Assembly: GCA_946886545.1 (NCBI GenBank)
Contig: CAMPIU010000011.1
Span: 1 to 17,946 of the forward strand
DNA length: 17,946 nucleotides
DNA from: an uncultured Flavobacteriales bacterium
GTDB taxonomy: Bacteria > Bacteroidota > Bacteroidia > Flavobacteriales > Crocinitomicaceae
Direction: 5' to 3'
In this document: positions 6,538 through 14,411 of the stretch, piece by piece
How the letters are laid out: each line of letters opens with the position of its first letter
How positions within the stretch are numbered: the stretch's first letter is position 1
Position numbers and translations under genes: made by a program
Notes under the pieces: model-generated
Database searches by the model: none
What the model saw: only the letters and a program-made list of their open reading frames with translations
Told to the model about the DNA's origin: nothing

Positions 6538-7653
6538 GTGCAGTTCAATTCGATACCGGGGCAAGAGGAAATAAAATCTCATTTGATTGAAGAGGTCAAA
6601 GGAGGAAAGATTAGTCATGCTCAGCTTTTTGCAGGAAAATCAGGCCATGCTACCTTACCGATAGCTCTTGCTTTTGTACAGTACATTTTTTGTGAAAACA
6701 AACAGGAAAAGGATAGTTGCGGAACCTGTCCGTCGTGCAAAAAAGTAACCGATCTGCAGCATCCGGATCTTCATTTTTCTTTCCCTACCGTTCAAACGAT
6801 TTCGAAAACAACCAACCCGCTTTTAGCGCTATGGAGAACACAAATCCAGGAACAACCCATTTTTGATTTGTACCATTGGACCAAGCGAATGGATGACAAG
6901 GAGCGGAAACCGATTATTGGAACTGAAGAAAGTCTGGAAATCGTCAAAAAACTTTCTTTGAAATCTTATGAAGGTGGTTATAAAGTGATGCTGATTTGGA
7001 TGGCGGAAGAAATGAATGCCACATGTGCAAACAAGCTTCTGAAGATTTTGGAGGAACCGCCCGCGAAAACACTTTTCCTGCTGGTTACGGATAACCCGGA
7101 CAAATTACTCACAACCATTCTTTCCAGAACTCAGATTTTACGCGTTCCGTCGTACCCGATGGATGTCATTCAACAGGTAGTTGAAAGAAGTGGTATTGGC
7201 CGGCAACTTGCAGAAAGTATTGCTGCCAGAAGCAACGGTAACCTGATTGATGCACAGCAAATCATGGGAGATCAATCCGAAGCAAACCTGTTTCGGGAAT
7301 TGTTCATTCAGCTCATGCGCTCTTGTTTTAAGAAAGATGTAAATGCCATGCTGGACTGGACAGAGGAAGTTTCTTCACTTTCCCGTGAGGGACAAAAACA
7401 ATTCGTTCAGTATGCCTTGCACATGGTTCGACAAAGTTTGCTGAAGAACTACACACAAGACATGCTTACGCGTGTTTCACAGGAGGAAGCCAATTTCCTG
7501 GCTAATTTTGCCCGTTTTATTTCAAACAATAATGCACTGGATTTCATGGAAATCTTCAATGATGCCCATTATCATTTGGATCGGAATGCATTTGGAAAAC
7601 TGCTTTTCACACAGCTCTGCTTTCAAGTCATGCGCTTTATTCACAGAGCTTAA
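6538..7653 (+). CDS. holB: DNA polymerase III subunit delta' (clamp loader)
   Basis: The 371-residue AAA+ protein is the delta' subunit of the clamp-loader complex that loads the sliding clamp during replication. The start is GTG; the following QFNSIPGQEEIKSHLIEEV (residues 2-20) is the normal family N-terminus, which supports it. The P-loop region (residues 32-39, AGKSGHATL) lacks a working Walker A, as expected for delta', which does not hydrolyse ATP. A zinc-binding module is present at Cys52, Cys61, Cys64 and Cys67. LLKILEEPP (167-175) and the SRT arginine-finger-region motif (196-198) are typical of clamp-loader subunits. It is monocistronic, divergent from the coiled-coil gene, and its stop lies 6 nt from the stop of the converging small lipoprotein gene. 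Confidence 0.93.
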   Translation: MQFNSIPGQEEIKSHLIEEVKGGKISHAQLFAGKSGHATLPIALAFVQYIFCENKQEKDSCGTCPSCKKVTDLQHPDLHFSFPTVQTISKTTNPLLALWRTQIQEQPIFDLYHWTKRMDDKERKPIIGTEESLEIVKKLSLKSYEGGYKVMLIWMAEEMNATCANKLLKILEEPPAKTLFLLVTDNPDKLLTTILSRTQILRVPSYPMDVIQQVVERSGIGRQLAESIAARSNGNLIDAQQIMGDQSEANLFRELFIQLMRSCFKKDVNAMLDWTEEVSSLSREGQKQFVQYALHMVRQSLLKNYTQDMLTRVSQEEANFLANFARFISNNNALDFMEIFNDAHYHLDRNAFGKLLFTQLCFQVMRFIHRA

Positions 7654-7659
7654 GTTTCC

Positions 7660-8178
7660 TTATTTCAGTACGGTGTAATTATGTTTTTTAGCGAATTTCT
7701 CCTGAACCGTATTTACTTTATCCATTTCAACATCGTAGTTTTTATCAATACTCTCAGCCGTCGTTTGAACTTCATCCACTAATTTTTCCTGCTCTTCCAA
7801 TTCAGCATTTTCGTAGGTGTCAAGAAGTTTCAAAAAGTTTTTGATATCCCTCTCCCCGTTATTTCTCATAAATTGGGTATAAGCAAGCGCCTGCATAGTT
7901 AAAGAGCTATCCCCGTTGTAAGGCTGAATTCCTTTTAACTCAGAGCTTGTTTTATCACAAAGATCCACCAATGAATCGCATTTCTTCATGCAATAGTCAA
8001 TCCCGTTATCTGTTGCCAATGCAAGAATATAGGCAGAATCCAATGCATTAATGTGATCTACAATGAAATCATTATACACCACAACATCCTCAAATGATTT
8101 CCTCTTGTCGTTGTTTAAATTACAAGATGCAGTAAGTAATAGCGCGGATACTGCCAAAAAAATAAATCCAAATTTCAT
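7660..8178 (-). CDS. Small helical lipoprotein of unknown function
   Basis: A 172-residue protein with a lipoprotein signal (MKFGFIFLAVSALLLTASC, lipobox TASC, acylated Cys19). The mature part looks mostly alpha-helical and acidic, with Cys residues in DYCMKKCDSLVDLCDK (about 62-77) and a charged C-terminal helix. The segment YNDFIVDHINALD resembles the LIC11966 family of bacterial surface proteins; I hold this only weakly. It converges with holB (6 nt between stop codons) and is monocistronic. A promoter-like pair lies upstream (8205-8235). Envelope location is well supported by the signal; function is not known. Confidence 0.85.
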   Translation of the reverse strand: MKFGFIFLAVSALLLTASCNLNNDKRKSFEDVVVYNDFIVDHINALDSAYILALATDNGIDYCMKKCDSLVDLCDKTSSELKGIQPYNGDSSLTMQALAYTQFMRNNGERDIKNFLKLLDTYENAELEEQEKLVDEVQTTAESIDKNYDVEMDKVNTVQEKFAKKHNYTVLK

Positions 8179-8204
8179 GTGTAGATTGTGTTTTAAATTG
8201 TCCT

Positions 8205-8235
8205 CGAAAATAACTATTTAATTGCGAATTCCCAA
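8205..8235 (-). promoter_or_regulatory. Putative Bacteroidota promoter, TTG-N20-TATTTTCG
   Basis: On the minus strand, TTG (8233-8235) is separated by 20 nt from TATTTTCG (8205-8212), close to the -33/-7 layout of this phylum. The ATG of the small lipoprotein gene (8178) follows 26 nt later. Confidence 0.45.
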
Positions 8236-8541
8236 TGTCTTCTCTTTTACCGCAAATGTTGGAGGCGCTTACCAGTCGCCTTTTTAATTTTCAAACATAA
8301 TTTAGCCCTCCTCTCCTAAAAAAGCGAGTGCGGTAGTCTATGCTGAAGCTTCAGCGTAAGCATTAGCCGAGCCTATAATTTGCGCATTTGTGGTGAAATA
8401 AGTGGTTTGACATTTTGATTAGGTGAAATTTTCCGCCTTTTAGTGTGTCAACCTCCTCCTATTTAAAATTGGATTTCACTATTCACAAAGAGCTGTTGTC
8501 AAGTCGGATTATAAAATGCAAATCACAAGTTTTAATTTTCG

Positions 8542-8550
8542 TATTTTTAC
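8542..8550 (+). promoter_or_regulatory. Putative -7 element of the seven-gene operon, TATTTTTAC
   Basis: TATTTTTAC lies 16 nt before the chosen ricT ATG (8567). A transcript starting about 7 nt downstream would begin after the alternative upstream ATG at 8516, which supports the shorter reading frame. Confidence 0.55.
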
Positions 8551-8566
8551 ATCAAATTCAAAAACT

Positions 8567-9937
8567 ATGGGATGTTCCTCGTGTAGCAGCGGTGGTGGTA
8601 CGCCACGCGGCTGTAAAAATAATGGGACCTGTAGTTCTGGTGGATGTAATAAACTAGGTGTATTCGATTGGTTGGCAAACATGCAACTTCCAGCTGGTCA
8701 GGCACCCTATGATATACTTGAAATTCGCTTTAAAAATAGTCGCAAGACATTTTATAGAAATGCGAAAAACCTCTCACTGCAAGTTGGTGATGTGGTAGCA
8801 GTTGAAGCAAGCCCGGGTTACGATATTGGGGTTGTTTCCGTAATAGGTGAATTAGCCAGAATTCAGGTCAAAAAGAAATCTCCGGGTTTAAAACCGATGG
8901 AGACAAAAAAGATTTTGCGTATCGCAAATCAGGATGATATTGACAAATGGGTCCAGGCCCGTTCTCTTGAGTCGGAAGTGATGTTCCAGGCTCGTACTTT
9001 AGCCGTAAATATTGGTTTGGAAATGAAAATCTCTGATGTAGAATACCAGGGAGATTTAACAAAAGCTACTTTTTATTACACTGCTGAAGGACGTGTGGAT
9101 TTTCGTCAGTTGATCAAGGATATGGCTGACCAATTCAAAATTCGTATTGAAATGCGCCAGATCGGATCGAGACAGGAAGCCCAAAGATTGGGTGGAATCG
9201 GTTCATGCGGAAGAGAATTATGCTGTTCAACCTGGTTAACGGATTTCCGTTCCGTATCCACTTCTGCGGCCCGTTATCAGCAATTATCCTTAAATCCGCA
9301 AAAATTGGCCGGACAATGCGGGAAATTAAAATGCTGTTTGAACTACGAATTGGATATGTATCTGGATGCAATCAAATCTTTTCCAAGTACAGATGTAAAA
9401 ATACAAACCGAAAAAGGAACTGCTTTTCATATTAAAACCGATGTTTTCAAAAGACAATTGTGGTATATGTATGAAGGCGAAGCCTCTATTGGTGTTGGTT
9501 TGGTAGCTCTAAGTCCGGAACGTGTTCAGGATATCATCAAGCTGAATAAGACCGGGAAGAAACCTGCCGATCTGAAAGATTTTGACACACATGTTCAGGT
9601 TGCCCGCAAAGAGCCTGATTATGATAATGTGGTTGGCCAGGATTCTTTAAACCGTTTTGATAATACTTTCAGTAAAAACAAAAAACGCAAGAAGAAAAAA
9701 CCAGGTGCCCCGCGCATGGAAGGTGAAGCCGTAAATACAGCTCCCAAACCTGCTCAAAAACAGAATAAACCGCAACAAAACAGGCCTCAGCAAAACAAGC
9801 CTCAGGCTCAAAATAAGGCGGTTGAAGGTGCAACAGAAAAGGCGCCGCAAGCTCAGGCAAATCCGAATAAAAAGAAAAATAATCGTCGCAGACCACCACG
9901 TAAAAATACCGGAGGAAATGAAGGCACTGAAAAATAG
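8567..9937 (+). CDS. ricT: RicT-like PSP1 domain protein with Cys clusters and basic tail
   Basis: The 456-residue protein belongs to the PSP1/RicT (YaaT) family. In Bacillus, RicT is part of an Fe-S-containing complex affecting RNase Y-dependent mRNA processing; whether that applies here is unknown. I start at ATG 8567 because MGCSSCSS is the usual N-terminus in this phylum and the upstream ATG (8516) precedes the promoter motif. Cysteines at 3, 6, 16, 22 and 27 form an N-terminal cluster. The PSP1 core (about 40-330) contains two CX4CC motifs, CGRELCC (214-220) and CGKLKCC (251-257), plausible metal or Fe-S ligands. Residues 370-456 are a disordered Lys/Asn/Gln/Pro-rich basic tail, possibly nucleic-acid binding (inference). 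First gene of the operon; it overlaps gldH by 20 nt. Confidence 0.9.
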   Translation: MGCSSCSSGGGTPRGCKNNGTCSSGGCNKLGVFDWLANMQLPAGQAPYDILEIRFKNSRKTFYRNAKNLSLQVGDVVAVEASPGYDIGVVSVIGELARIQVKKKSPGLKPMETKKILRIANQDDIDKWVQARSLESEVMFQARTLAVNIGLEMKISDVEYQGDLTKATFYYTAEGRVDFRQLIKDMADQFKIRIEMRQIGSRQEAQRLGGIGSCGRELCCSTWLTDFRSVSTSAARYQQLSLNPQKLAGQCGKLKCCLNYELDMYLDAIKSFPSTDVKIQTEKGTAFHIKTDVFKRQLWYMYEGEASIGVGLVALSPERVQDIIKLNKTGKKPADLKDFDTHVQVARKEPDYDNVVGQDSLNRFDNTFSKNKKRKKKKPGAPRMEGEAVNTAPKPAQKQNKPQQNRPQQNKPQAQNKAVEGATEKAPQAQANPNKKKNNRRRPPRKNTGGNEGTEK

Positions 9938-10391
9938 TTGGATCTTGGTTTTATTGGTTTTTCTCTACTCGTGTGGAGATACACCGCTTTACAATAAATC
10001 GTATTCTTTCAGGAATAATTCCTGGGAGCAGGATGTAAAGCCGGTATTTAAAGTCAATATTCCGGATACAACTTCTTTTTATACTATTCAGATTACGGTC
10101 CGCACGACGACAGATTACGCATACAACAACCTGTGGTTTTTTATTCATTCCAAAACACCACTCGGTCAGGTCGGACGAGAACCGGTAGAAATGAAAATTG
10201 CTAACCCGGACGGATCCTGGATCGGTGAAACTACAGGAACTATTGTAGAAAACACGGTTTATTTCAGACATCGTAAATTTCCTCAAAAAGGAAATTACGT
10301 GTTTACCTTCGAGCAGGGTATTACGGAACAGAGTGCAAAGAATGTGATGGATATCAGTTATGCTGTTACCAAAGATCCAAATCAGAAATAA
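9918..10391 (+). CDS. gldH: Gliding motility lipoprotein GldH
   Basis: A 157-residue lipoprotein with signal [19 protein letters not shown] (lipobox LYSC, acylated Cys19), the size of the GldH family. Family-typical segments are [32 protein letters not shown] and [17 protein letters not shown]. In Flavobacterium johnsoniae, GldH is needed for gliding and chitin use and is linked to the T9SS/gliding machinery; its biochemical role is not settled. The start is ATG 9918: GGAGG sits just upstream and the signal peptide begins there. It overlaps the end of ricT by 20 nt, so translation is probably coupled. The ricT-gldH pairing occurs elsewhere in Bacteroidota. The dut gene follows 4 nt after its stop. 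Confidence 0.9.
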   Translation: MKALKNSWILVLLVFLYSCGDTPLYNKSYSFRNNSWEQDVKPVFKVNIPDTTSFYTIQITVRTTTDYAYNNLWFFIHSKTPLGQVGREPVEMKIANPDGSWIGETTGTIVENTVYFRHRKFPQKGNYVFTFEQGITEQSAKNVMDISYAVTKDPNQK

Positions 10392-10395
10392 ATCT

Positions 10396-10830
10396 ATGGA
10401 AATTAAAGTCATCAATAAATCGAATAATGAGTTGCCGCACTATGCAACCACAGATTCTGCCGGTCTGGATATTCGGGCTTTTTTGAAGGAAACAGTAACC
10501 TTAAAGCCTTTGGAACGCAGGTTGATCCCAACGGGTCTTTACCTGGAAATCCCAAGTGGTTTTGAAGTTCAGATCAGACCAAGAAGCGGGTTCGCATTTA
10601 AGCAAGGCGTGACCGTATTGAATTCACCGGGAACCATTGATGCAGATTACCGTGGTGAGATTGGCGTGTTATTGATTAACCTGTCAAATGAAGACGTGAT
10701 CATTGAAAGTGGTGAACGTGTAGCACAAATGGTTGTAGCACCTTTTGTACAAGCACAGTTAAAACAAACAGATGAACTTTCAGAAACAAACCGCGGAGAG
10801 GGAGGTTTCGGAAGTACAGGAAAAAATTAA
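10396..10830 (+). CDS. dut: dUTP diphosphatase (trimeric dUTPase)
   Basis: The 144-residue enzyme hydrolyses dUTP to dUMP and pyrophosphate, keeping uracil out of DNA and supplying dTMP synthesis. All five trimeric-dUTPase motifs are present: SAGLDIRA (21-28), PRSGFA (62-67), [10 protein letters not shown] (79-88, with catalytic Asp and specificity Tyr), GERVAQMVV (about 106-114) and the C-terminal arm [10 protein letters not shown] (133-142). Length is normal. ATG 10396 is preferred over the upstream in-frame ATG at 10360, which lies inside gldH. It follows gldH by 4 nt and precedes the nucleotidyltransferase by 8 nt, so it is in the middle of the operon. Confidence 0.96.
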   Translation: MEIKVINKSNNELPHYATTDSAGLDIRAFLKETVTLKPLERRLIPTGLYLEIPSGFEVQIRPRSGFAFKQGVTVLNSPGTIDADYRGEIGVLLINLSNEDVIIESGERVAQMVVAPFVQAQLKQTDELSETNRGEGGFGSTGKN

Positions 10831-10838
10831 ATCATACT

Positions 10839-11846
10839 ATGAAAGTTATCGTTCCAATGGCGGGGCGTGGTAGCCGATTAAGACCACATACGCTTACAGT
10901 TCCAAAACCGCTTGTACCAGTTGGTGGAAAACCTATCGTTCACCGCTTGGTGGAAGATATTGCTGCTTTGTGCAGTGAACCGATTGATGAAATTGGTTTT
11001 GTAATCGGCGACTTTGGTCCTGAAATTGAAGCTGAATTAATTAAAGTAGCTGAAAAATTAGGCGCAAAAGGAAGTATCTTTTATCAGGATAAACCGCTTG
11101 GGACGGCTCATGCTGTTCTCTGTGCCGAGAAATTGCTGGAAGGTCCGGTTGTTGTTGCATTTGCAGATACCTTGTTCCGTGCAAACTTCAAAATTGATCC
11201 GGAAGCTGATGGTATTTTATGGGTGAAACAAATTGAAGATCCAAGCAACTTTGGTGTTGTTAAACTCAATGATAAAGGTGAGATCATTGACTTTGTTGAA
11301 AAACCAAGAGATTTCGTTTCGGATTTAGCTATGATCGGGATTTACTATTTCAAAGACGGAATTGCTTTGAGAGACGAATTAAACTTTTTGGTAGAAAACG
11401 GCATCATAAAGAGCGGTGAATACCAACTTCCGGACGCATTGCGCAGATTAACGGAAAAAGGAAAGCGCTTTAAACCCGGAGAAGTGGACGAATGGCTTGA
11501 TTGCGGAAATAAAGAAGTAACCGTTATTACAAATCAACGGGTTCTGGAATATGATCAGGAAAAAGGACTTGACCTGGTAGATGATTCGGCGAAAGTTTTG
11601 AATTCGATCATTATTCCTCCTTGTTATATCGGGAAGGATGTGATCCTTGAAAATTCGGTAGTTGGCCCTCATGTTTCTCTTGGAAAAGGCTCCATGGTTA
11701 CCAACTCAATTATTAAAAACAGTATTTTACAACAATATTCTATTATAATCGACGCGAATTTGAAAGACTCCATGTTGGGTTCACATTCCAAATACAAAGG
11801 TTTGGCTCGAGATTTGAGCTTAAGCGACTATTCAATAATTAGCTGA
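10839..11846 (+). CDS. Sugar-phosphate nucleotidyltransferase with left-handed beta-helix tail
   Basis: A 335-residue cytoplasmic enzyme of the glucose-1-phosphate thymidylyl/uridylyltransferase-like superfamily, making an NDP-sugar from NTP and sugar-1-phosphate. The N-terminal nucleotide-binding signature is PMAGRGSRLRPHTLTVPKPL (residues 6-25). The substrate-site region follows (QDKPLGTAHAVLCA, then VVVAFADTLF with the metal-binding Asp), then EKPRDF and GEYQLPDALRRL. From about residue 255 hexapeptide-like repeats (IIPPCYIGKDVILENSVVG) form a left-handed beta-helix. The nucleotide and sugar cannot be assigned from sequence. Annotations such as RfbA-like thymidylyltransferase are common for this type, but the long tail differs from classical RmlA. 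Its TGA stop overlaps the ATG of the TPR gene by 1 nt (TGATG). Confidence 0.88.
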   Translation: MKVIVPMAGRGSRLRPHTLTVPKPLVPVGGKPIVHRLVEDIAALCSEPIDEIGFVIGDFGPEIEAELIKVAEKLGAKGSIFYQDKPLGTAHAVLCAEKLLEGPVVVAFADTLFRANFKIDPEADGILWVKQIEDPSNFGVVKLNDKGEIIDFVEKPRDFVSDLAMIGIYYFKDGIALRDELNFLVENGIIKSGEYQLPDALRRLTEKGKRFKPGEVDEWLDCGNKEVTVITNQRVLEYDQEKGLDLVDDSAKVLNSIIIPPCYIGKDVILENSVVGPHVSLGKGSMVTNSIIKNSILQQYSIIIDANLKDSMLGSHSKYKGLARDLSLSDYSIIS

Positions 11847-13552
11847 TGAGATATTTCCTTTACGTCTGTGCATTGGTTCTGGTTTCCACTTCGTGTGGAA
11901 TAAAAAAAGTGGCTCCCGAAAAAACGAATTCGCAAGCTGATTTAATGTACATCCAGACTTTTCACAGTGCCATGCGCTATAAAGTAAAGGGACAAATCAA
12001 TAATGCAATCCAGGCTTTTGATTCTTGTTTGGTTATCAGACCAACAGATGATGCGGCCGCTTATGGGTTGAGTCAGTGTTATTTACAGTTGGACAATAAA
12101 ACAAAAGCTGCCGAATATACCGAACTGGCCTCCAAACTTGATCCCGATAATATCTGGTATACTCAGGAACTGGGTTACATGTATTACAATCAGGGGAAAT
12201 TTGTTGAATCTGAAAAATGCTTTGCAAAAATGGTCAAAGCACAACCCAATAATGTGGATTGGTTATTTGCTCATGCTGAGATCCTGAAACGCCTGGGACG
12301 TCAAAATGATGCGATCAATTCATTGAATAAAATGGAAGATCAATTGGGTGTTCTGCCTGATCTGTCTATTCAAAAGTTTGAATTGTATCTTTCCTTAAAA
12401 CAAGACGAAAAAGCAATCCAGGAAATTCAGAAAGCACGTGAAGTTTATCCCGATGATTTAGGCTTAATCGGAACTTTGGTGGATTACTATTTTTCAAAAC
12501 GGGAAATTTCCAAAGCACAATCCATGTTGGTGGAGCTGGTGAAAAATGACCCTGGCAATGCACGGGCAAATATGGCATTGGGTGATTTGTATTATCGTCA
12601 AATGAATAAGGCGGAAGCTTATAAGTATTTTAAGGCGGCTTTCCAGGGAACGAGTATTGATATTGATACCAAAATGTCCATCTTATTGGAGATGTACGAA
12701 AAGCAGGTTGTCATTGATAAAGAACTAATTGAACTTGCAGACCTGCTGATCGAGAGTTATCCCAATGATGCGAAAGGTTATTCCGTAAAAGGCGACTTAT
12801 TACTTAGAAACAATCAGAAAGAAGAAGCTCTTGCAGCTTATAAAAATGCATTGAAATTTGAAGAGAATAAATTTCCGATCTGGGACCAGGTACTGATTCT
12901 TGAATATGACCTGTTGAAGTTTGAGGATCTGTATAAAGATGCACGTGCGTGCAGCGCATTATTCCCAACAATCTCCAGCGTTCAGTTACTCTATACAATT
13001 GCCTGCGTGCAGTTGGATCGTTTCCAGGAAGCAATTGACGCAGCCGATGTGGGGAAAGATTTGGTGGTAAACGATCCTGCAACAGAATCCGAGTTTTATG
13101 CACAAAAAGGTGATGCATTGTTTGGTTTAAAGAAATACAAGGAAGGGATGGAATCTTACGACAAAGCTGTAGCAATTTATCCTTCCAATCTATTGACTAA
13201 GAACAATTATGCCATGCGCCTGGCACTTGCAAATACGGATTTACCAAAAGCAGAAAAGCTGATCAATGAAGTTCTTGAGAGCAAACCTAGTCAGGCACCT
13301 TACCTCGATACAAAAGGGCTGGTTTTATTCAAACAGGGGAAATTCAAAGAAGCCCTGGCAGAATTCACAAAAGCAGATGAATTAGACAAAGAAAATAAAA
13401 ATTATACCGAGCACTTGGGCGATGCCTTTTTTAAACTGGGCGACACCGAGAAAGCTCTTGAATTATGGAAAAAAGCACAATCACTAGGATCAAAGAATAA
13501 ATCACTCACCAAAAAAATTCAATCAAAAACGTATGTCGATCCGGAATATTAA
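11846..13552 (+). CDS. TPR-repeat lipoprotein
   Basis: The 568-residue protein has a lipoprotein signal (MRYFLYVCALVLVSTSC, acylated Cys17) and is otherwise a chain of tetratricopeptide repeats. Clear repeats are near residues 36-165 (for example ELGYMYYNQGKFVESEKCF) and again from about 420 to 560 (YAQKGDALFGLKKYKEGMES, GLVLFKQGKFKEALAEF, HLGDAFFKLGDTEKALELW). TPR arrays bind other proteins, so an envelope scaffold is likely; no enzyme motif is seen. The start codon overlaps the preceding TGA stop, and the end overlaps the next gene by 20 nt, both typical of translational coupling. As I recall, this TPR / DUF4292 / EnvC order occurs in other Flavobacteriales, suggesting a joint role at the cell envelope. 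Confidence 0.88.
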   Translation: MRYFLYVCALVLVSTSCGIKKVAPEKTNSQADLMYIQTFHSAMRYKVKGQINNAIQAFDSCLVIRPTDDAAAYGLSQCYLQLDNKTKAAEYTELASKLDPDNIWYTQELGYMYYNQGKFVESEKCFAKMVKAQPNNVDWLFAHAEILKRLGRQNDAINSLNKMEDQLGVLPDLSIQKFELYLSLKQDEKAIQEIQKAREVYPDDLGLIGTLVDYYFSKREISKAQSMLVELVKNDPGNARANMALGDLYYRQMNKAEAYKYFKAAFQGTSIDIDTKMSILLEMYEKQVVIDKELIELADLLIESYPNDAKGYSVKGDLLLRNNQKEEALAAYKNALKFEENKFPIWDQVLILEYDLLKFEDLYKDARACSALFPTISSVQLLYTIACVQLDRFQEAIDAADVGKDLVVNDPATESEFYAQKGDALFGLKKYKEGMESYDKAVAIYPSNLLTKNNYAMRLALANTDLPKAEKLINEVLESKPSQAPYLDTKGLVLFKQGKFKEALAEFTKADELDKENKNYTEHLGDAFFKLGDTEKALELWKKAQSLGSKNKSLTKKIQSKTYVDPEY

Positions 13553-14411
13553 ATGGTTGGGACTTGCTTTATTGGTAGTTCTGGGATCTTGCGCAAGAAG
13601 ACCTGTTGCCGATAAACCCGTTAAACTCGAAAAACGAAAAACAAGCGAGTTGCTCCATGTAATGGACAGTCTTTCCGTGATTCGTCCGAATTCGTTTTAT
13701 ACAAAGATCAAATGTCACTTTTCTGATACCAATCGAAGAATTAGCTTTAAAACTTCCATTCGTTCAATTAAGGACAGCATTATTAATCCTATAATCACTT
13801 ATGCCGGGATTCCCCTTGTAAATTCCATCATCAGACGCGACTCCTTGTTTATCACCAACCGGAAAGATAAATGTGCTATTCGTACTACAATGAATTATAT
13901 CAAAGAATCATTCGGGGTGGATTTCGATTACCGGAATATTGAAGAATTATTATTGGGCCTGCCGGTAGCATATGATACGACTCAAAAATATTTCCAAATC
14001 AACGATCCTTACAATTACATTATTTCCTCTCACCGTAAAAGGATTATTAAAAAGGAAAATAAAGTTAAACAGCATGACCGGGACAATAATCTCAATTTCC
14101 GGAAAGATCGAAATGGAAATGACGAAAACGACGACGATGTGATGATCCGTTATTACATTCATCCATCTTTAAAAAGTATCAGCCGCCTGGTTATTGACAG
14201 TCCCGATGATACCACGCACATTTCTGTCGATTATATCACCCGCGATACAGTAGACACTTACCTGCTTCCAAGAGAAATGATTATAGATATTGTAACGGCG
14301 CGGAATCATATCGTTCTAACAATGGATTATGATAAAACAGAAGTAAACACCCCTCAGGAAATTTATTTTGTAATACCGGAAGAATATGGTGACTGCAATT
14401 CTGAAAAATAG
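13533..14411 (+). CDS. DUF4292-like lipoprotein
   Basis: A 292-residue protein with lipoprotein signal MSIRNIKWLGLALLVVLGSC (lipobox LGSC, acylated Cys20) followed by a basic linker. The mature part is built from beta-strand-rich segments (FYTKIKCHFSDTNRRISFKT, LFITNRKDKCAIRT) resembling the DUF4292 family, which sits next to TPR and M23/EnvC genes in Flavobacteria and has an LolA/LolB-like look. An Asp/Asn-rich loop (NGNDENDDDV) lies near residues 195-204. Function is unknown. The family assignment rests on the neighbourhood plus lipoprotein architecture. It overlaps the TPR gene by 20 nt and the EnvC-like gene by 26 nt. Confidence 0.75.
   Translation: MSIRNIKWLGLALLVVLGSCARRPVADKPVKLEKRKTSELLHVMDSLSVIRPNSFYTKIKCHFSDTNRRISFKTSIRSIKDSIINPIITYAGIPLVNSIIRRDSLFITNRKDKCAIRTTMNYIKESFGVDFDYRNIEELLLGLPVAYDTTQKYFQINDPYNYIISSHRKRIIKKENKVKQHDRDNNLNFRKDRNGNDENDDDVMIRYYIHPSLKSISRLVIDSPDDTTHISVDYITRDTVDTYLLPREMIIDIVTARNHIVLTMDYDKTEVNTPQEIYFVIPEEYGDCNSEK

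Larger units (their letters stand above)
8179..8566. other. 388-nt gene-free region between divergent units
   Basis: I see no credible ORF or recognised RNA. It holds a minus-strand promoter candidate (8205-8235), a small hairpin with a T run on the plus strand (AGGCG 8263-8267, CGCCT 8277-8281, then TTTT), and a 14-bp perfect palindrome GCTGAAGCTTCAGC (8342-8355). The palindrome lies inside a stretch (8324-8420) weakly similar to 15775-15869. The operon promoter element is at 8542-8550. An unannotated small RNA is possible but not shown. Confidence 0.5.

Noticed and set aside
8300..8400. Minus-strand reading GCT..TAC GCT GAA GCT TCA GCA TAG, which looks like an Ala-rich tmRNA tag
   Set aside because: No tRNA-like ends, no GGATTCGAC-type 5' motif, no T-arm GGTTCGA and no CCA are found around it, so it is not an ssrA gene.
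8374..8412. Perfect-looking E. coli-type boxes TATAAT (8374-8379) and TTGACA (8407-8412)
   Set aside because: They are in the wrong order for one plus-strand promoter, and this phylum uses -33/-7 elements instead.
8516..8566. Longer ricT start at ATG 8516
   Set aside because: The extra 17 residues lack the family N-terminus, and the promoter-like TATTTTTAC (8542-8550) lies inside them; ATG 8567 gives the expected MGCSSCSS.
9647..9899. Minus-strand open frames over the ricT tail
   Set aside because: They are shadows of the K/N/Q/P-rich low-complexity coding tail; there is no start context or family resemblance.
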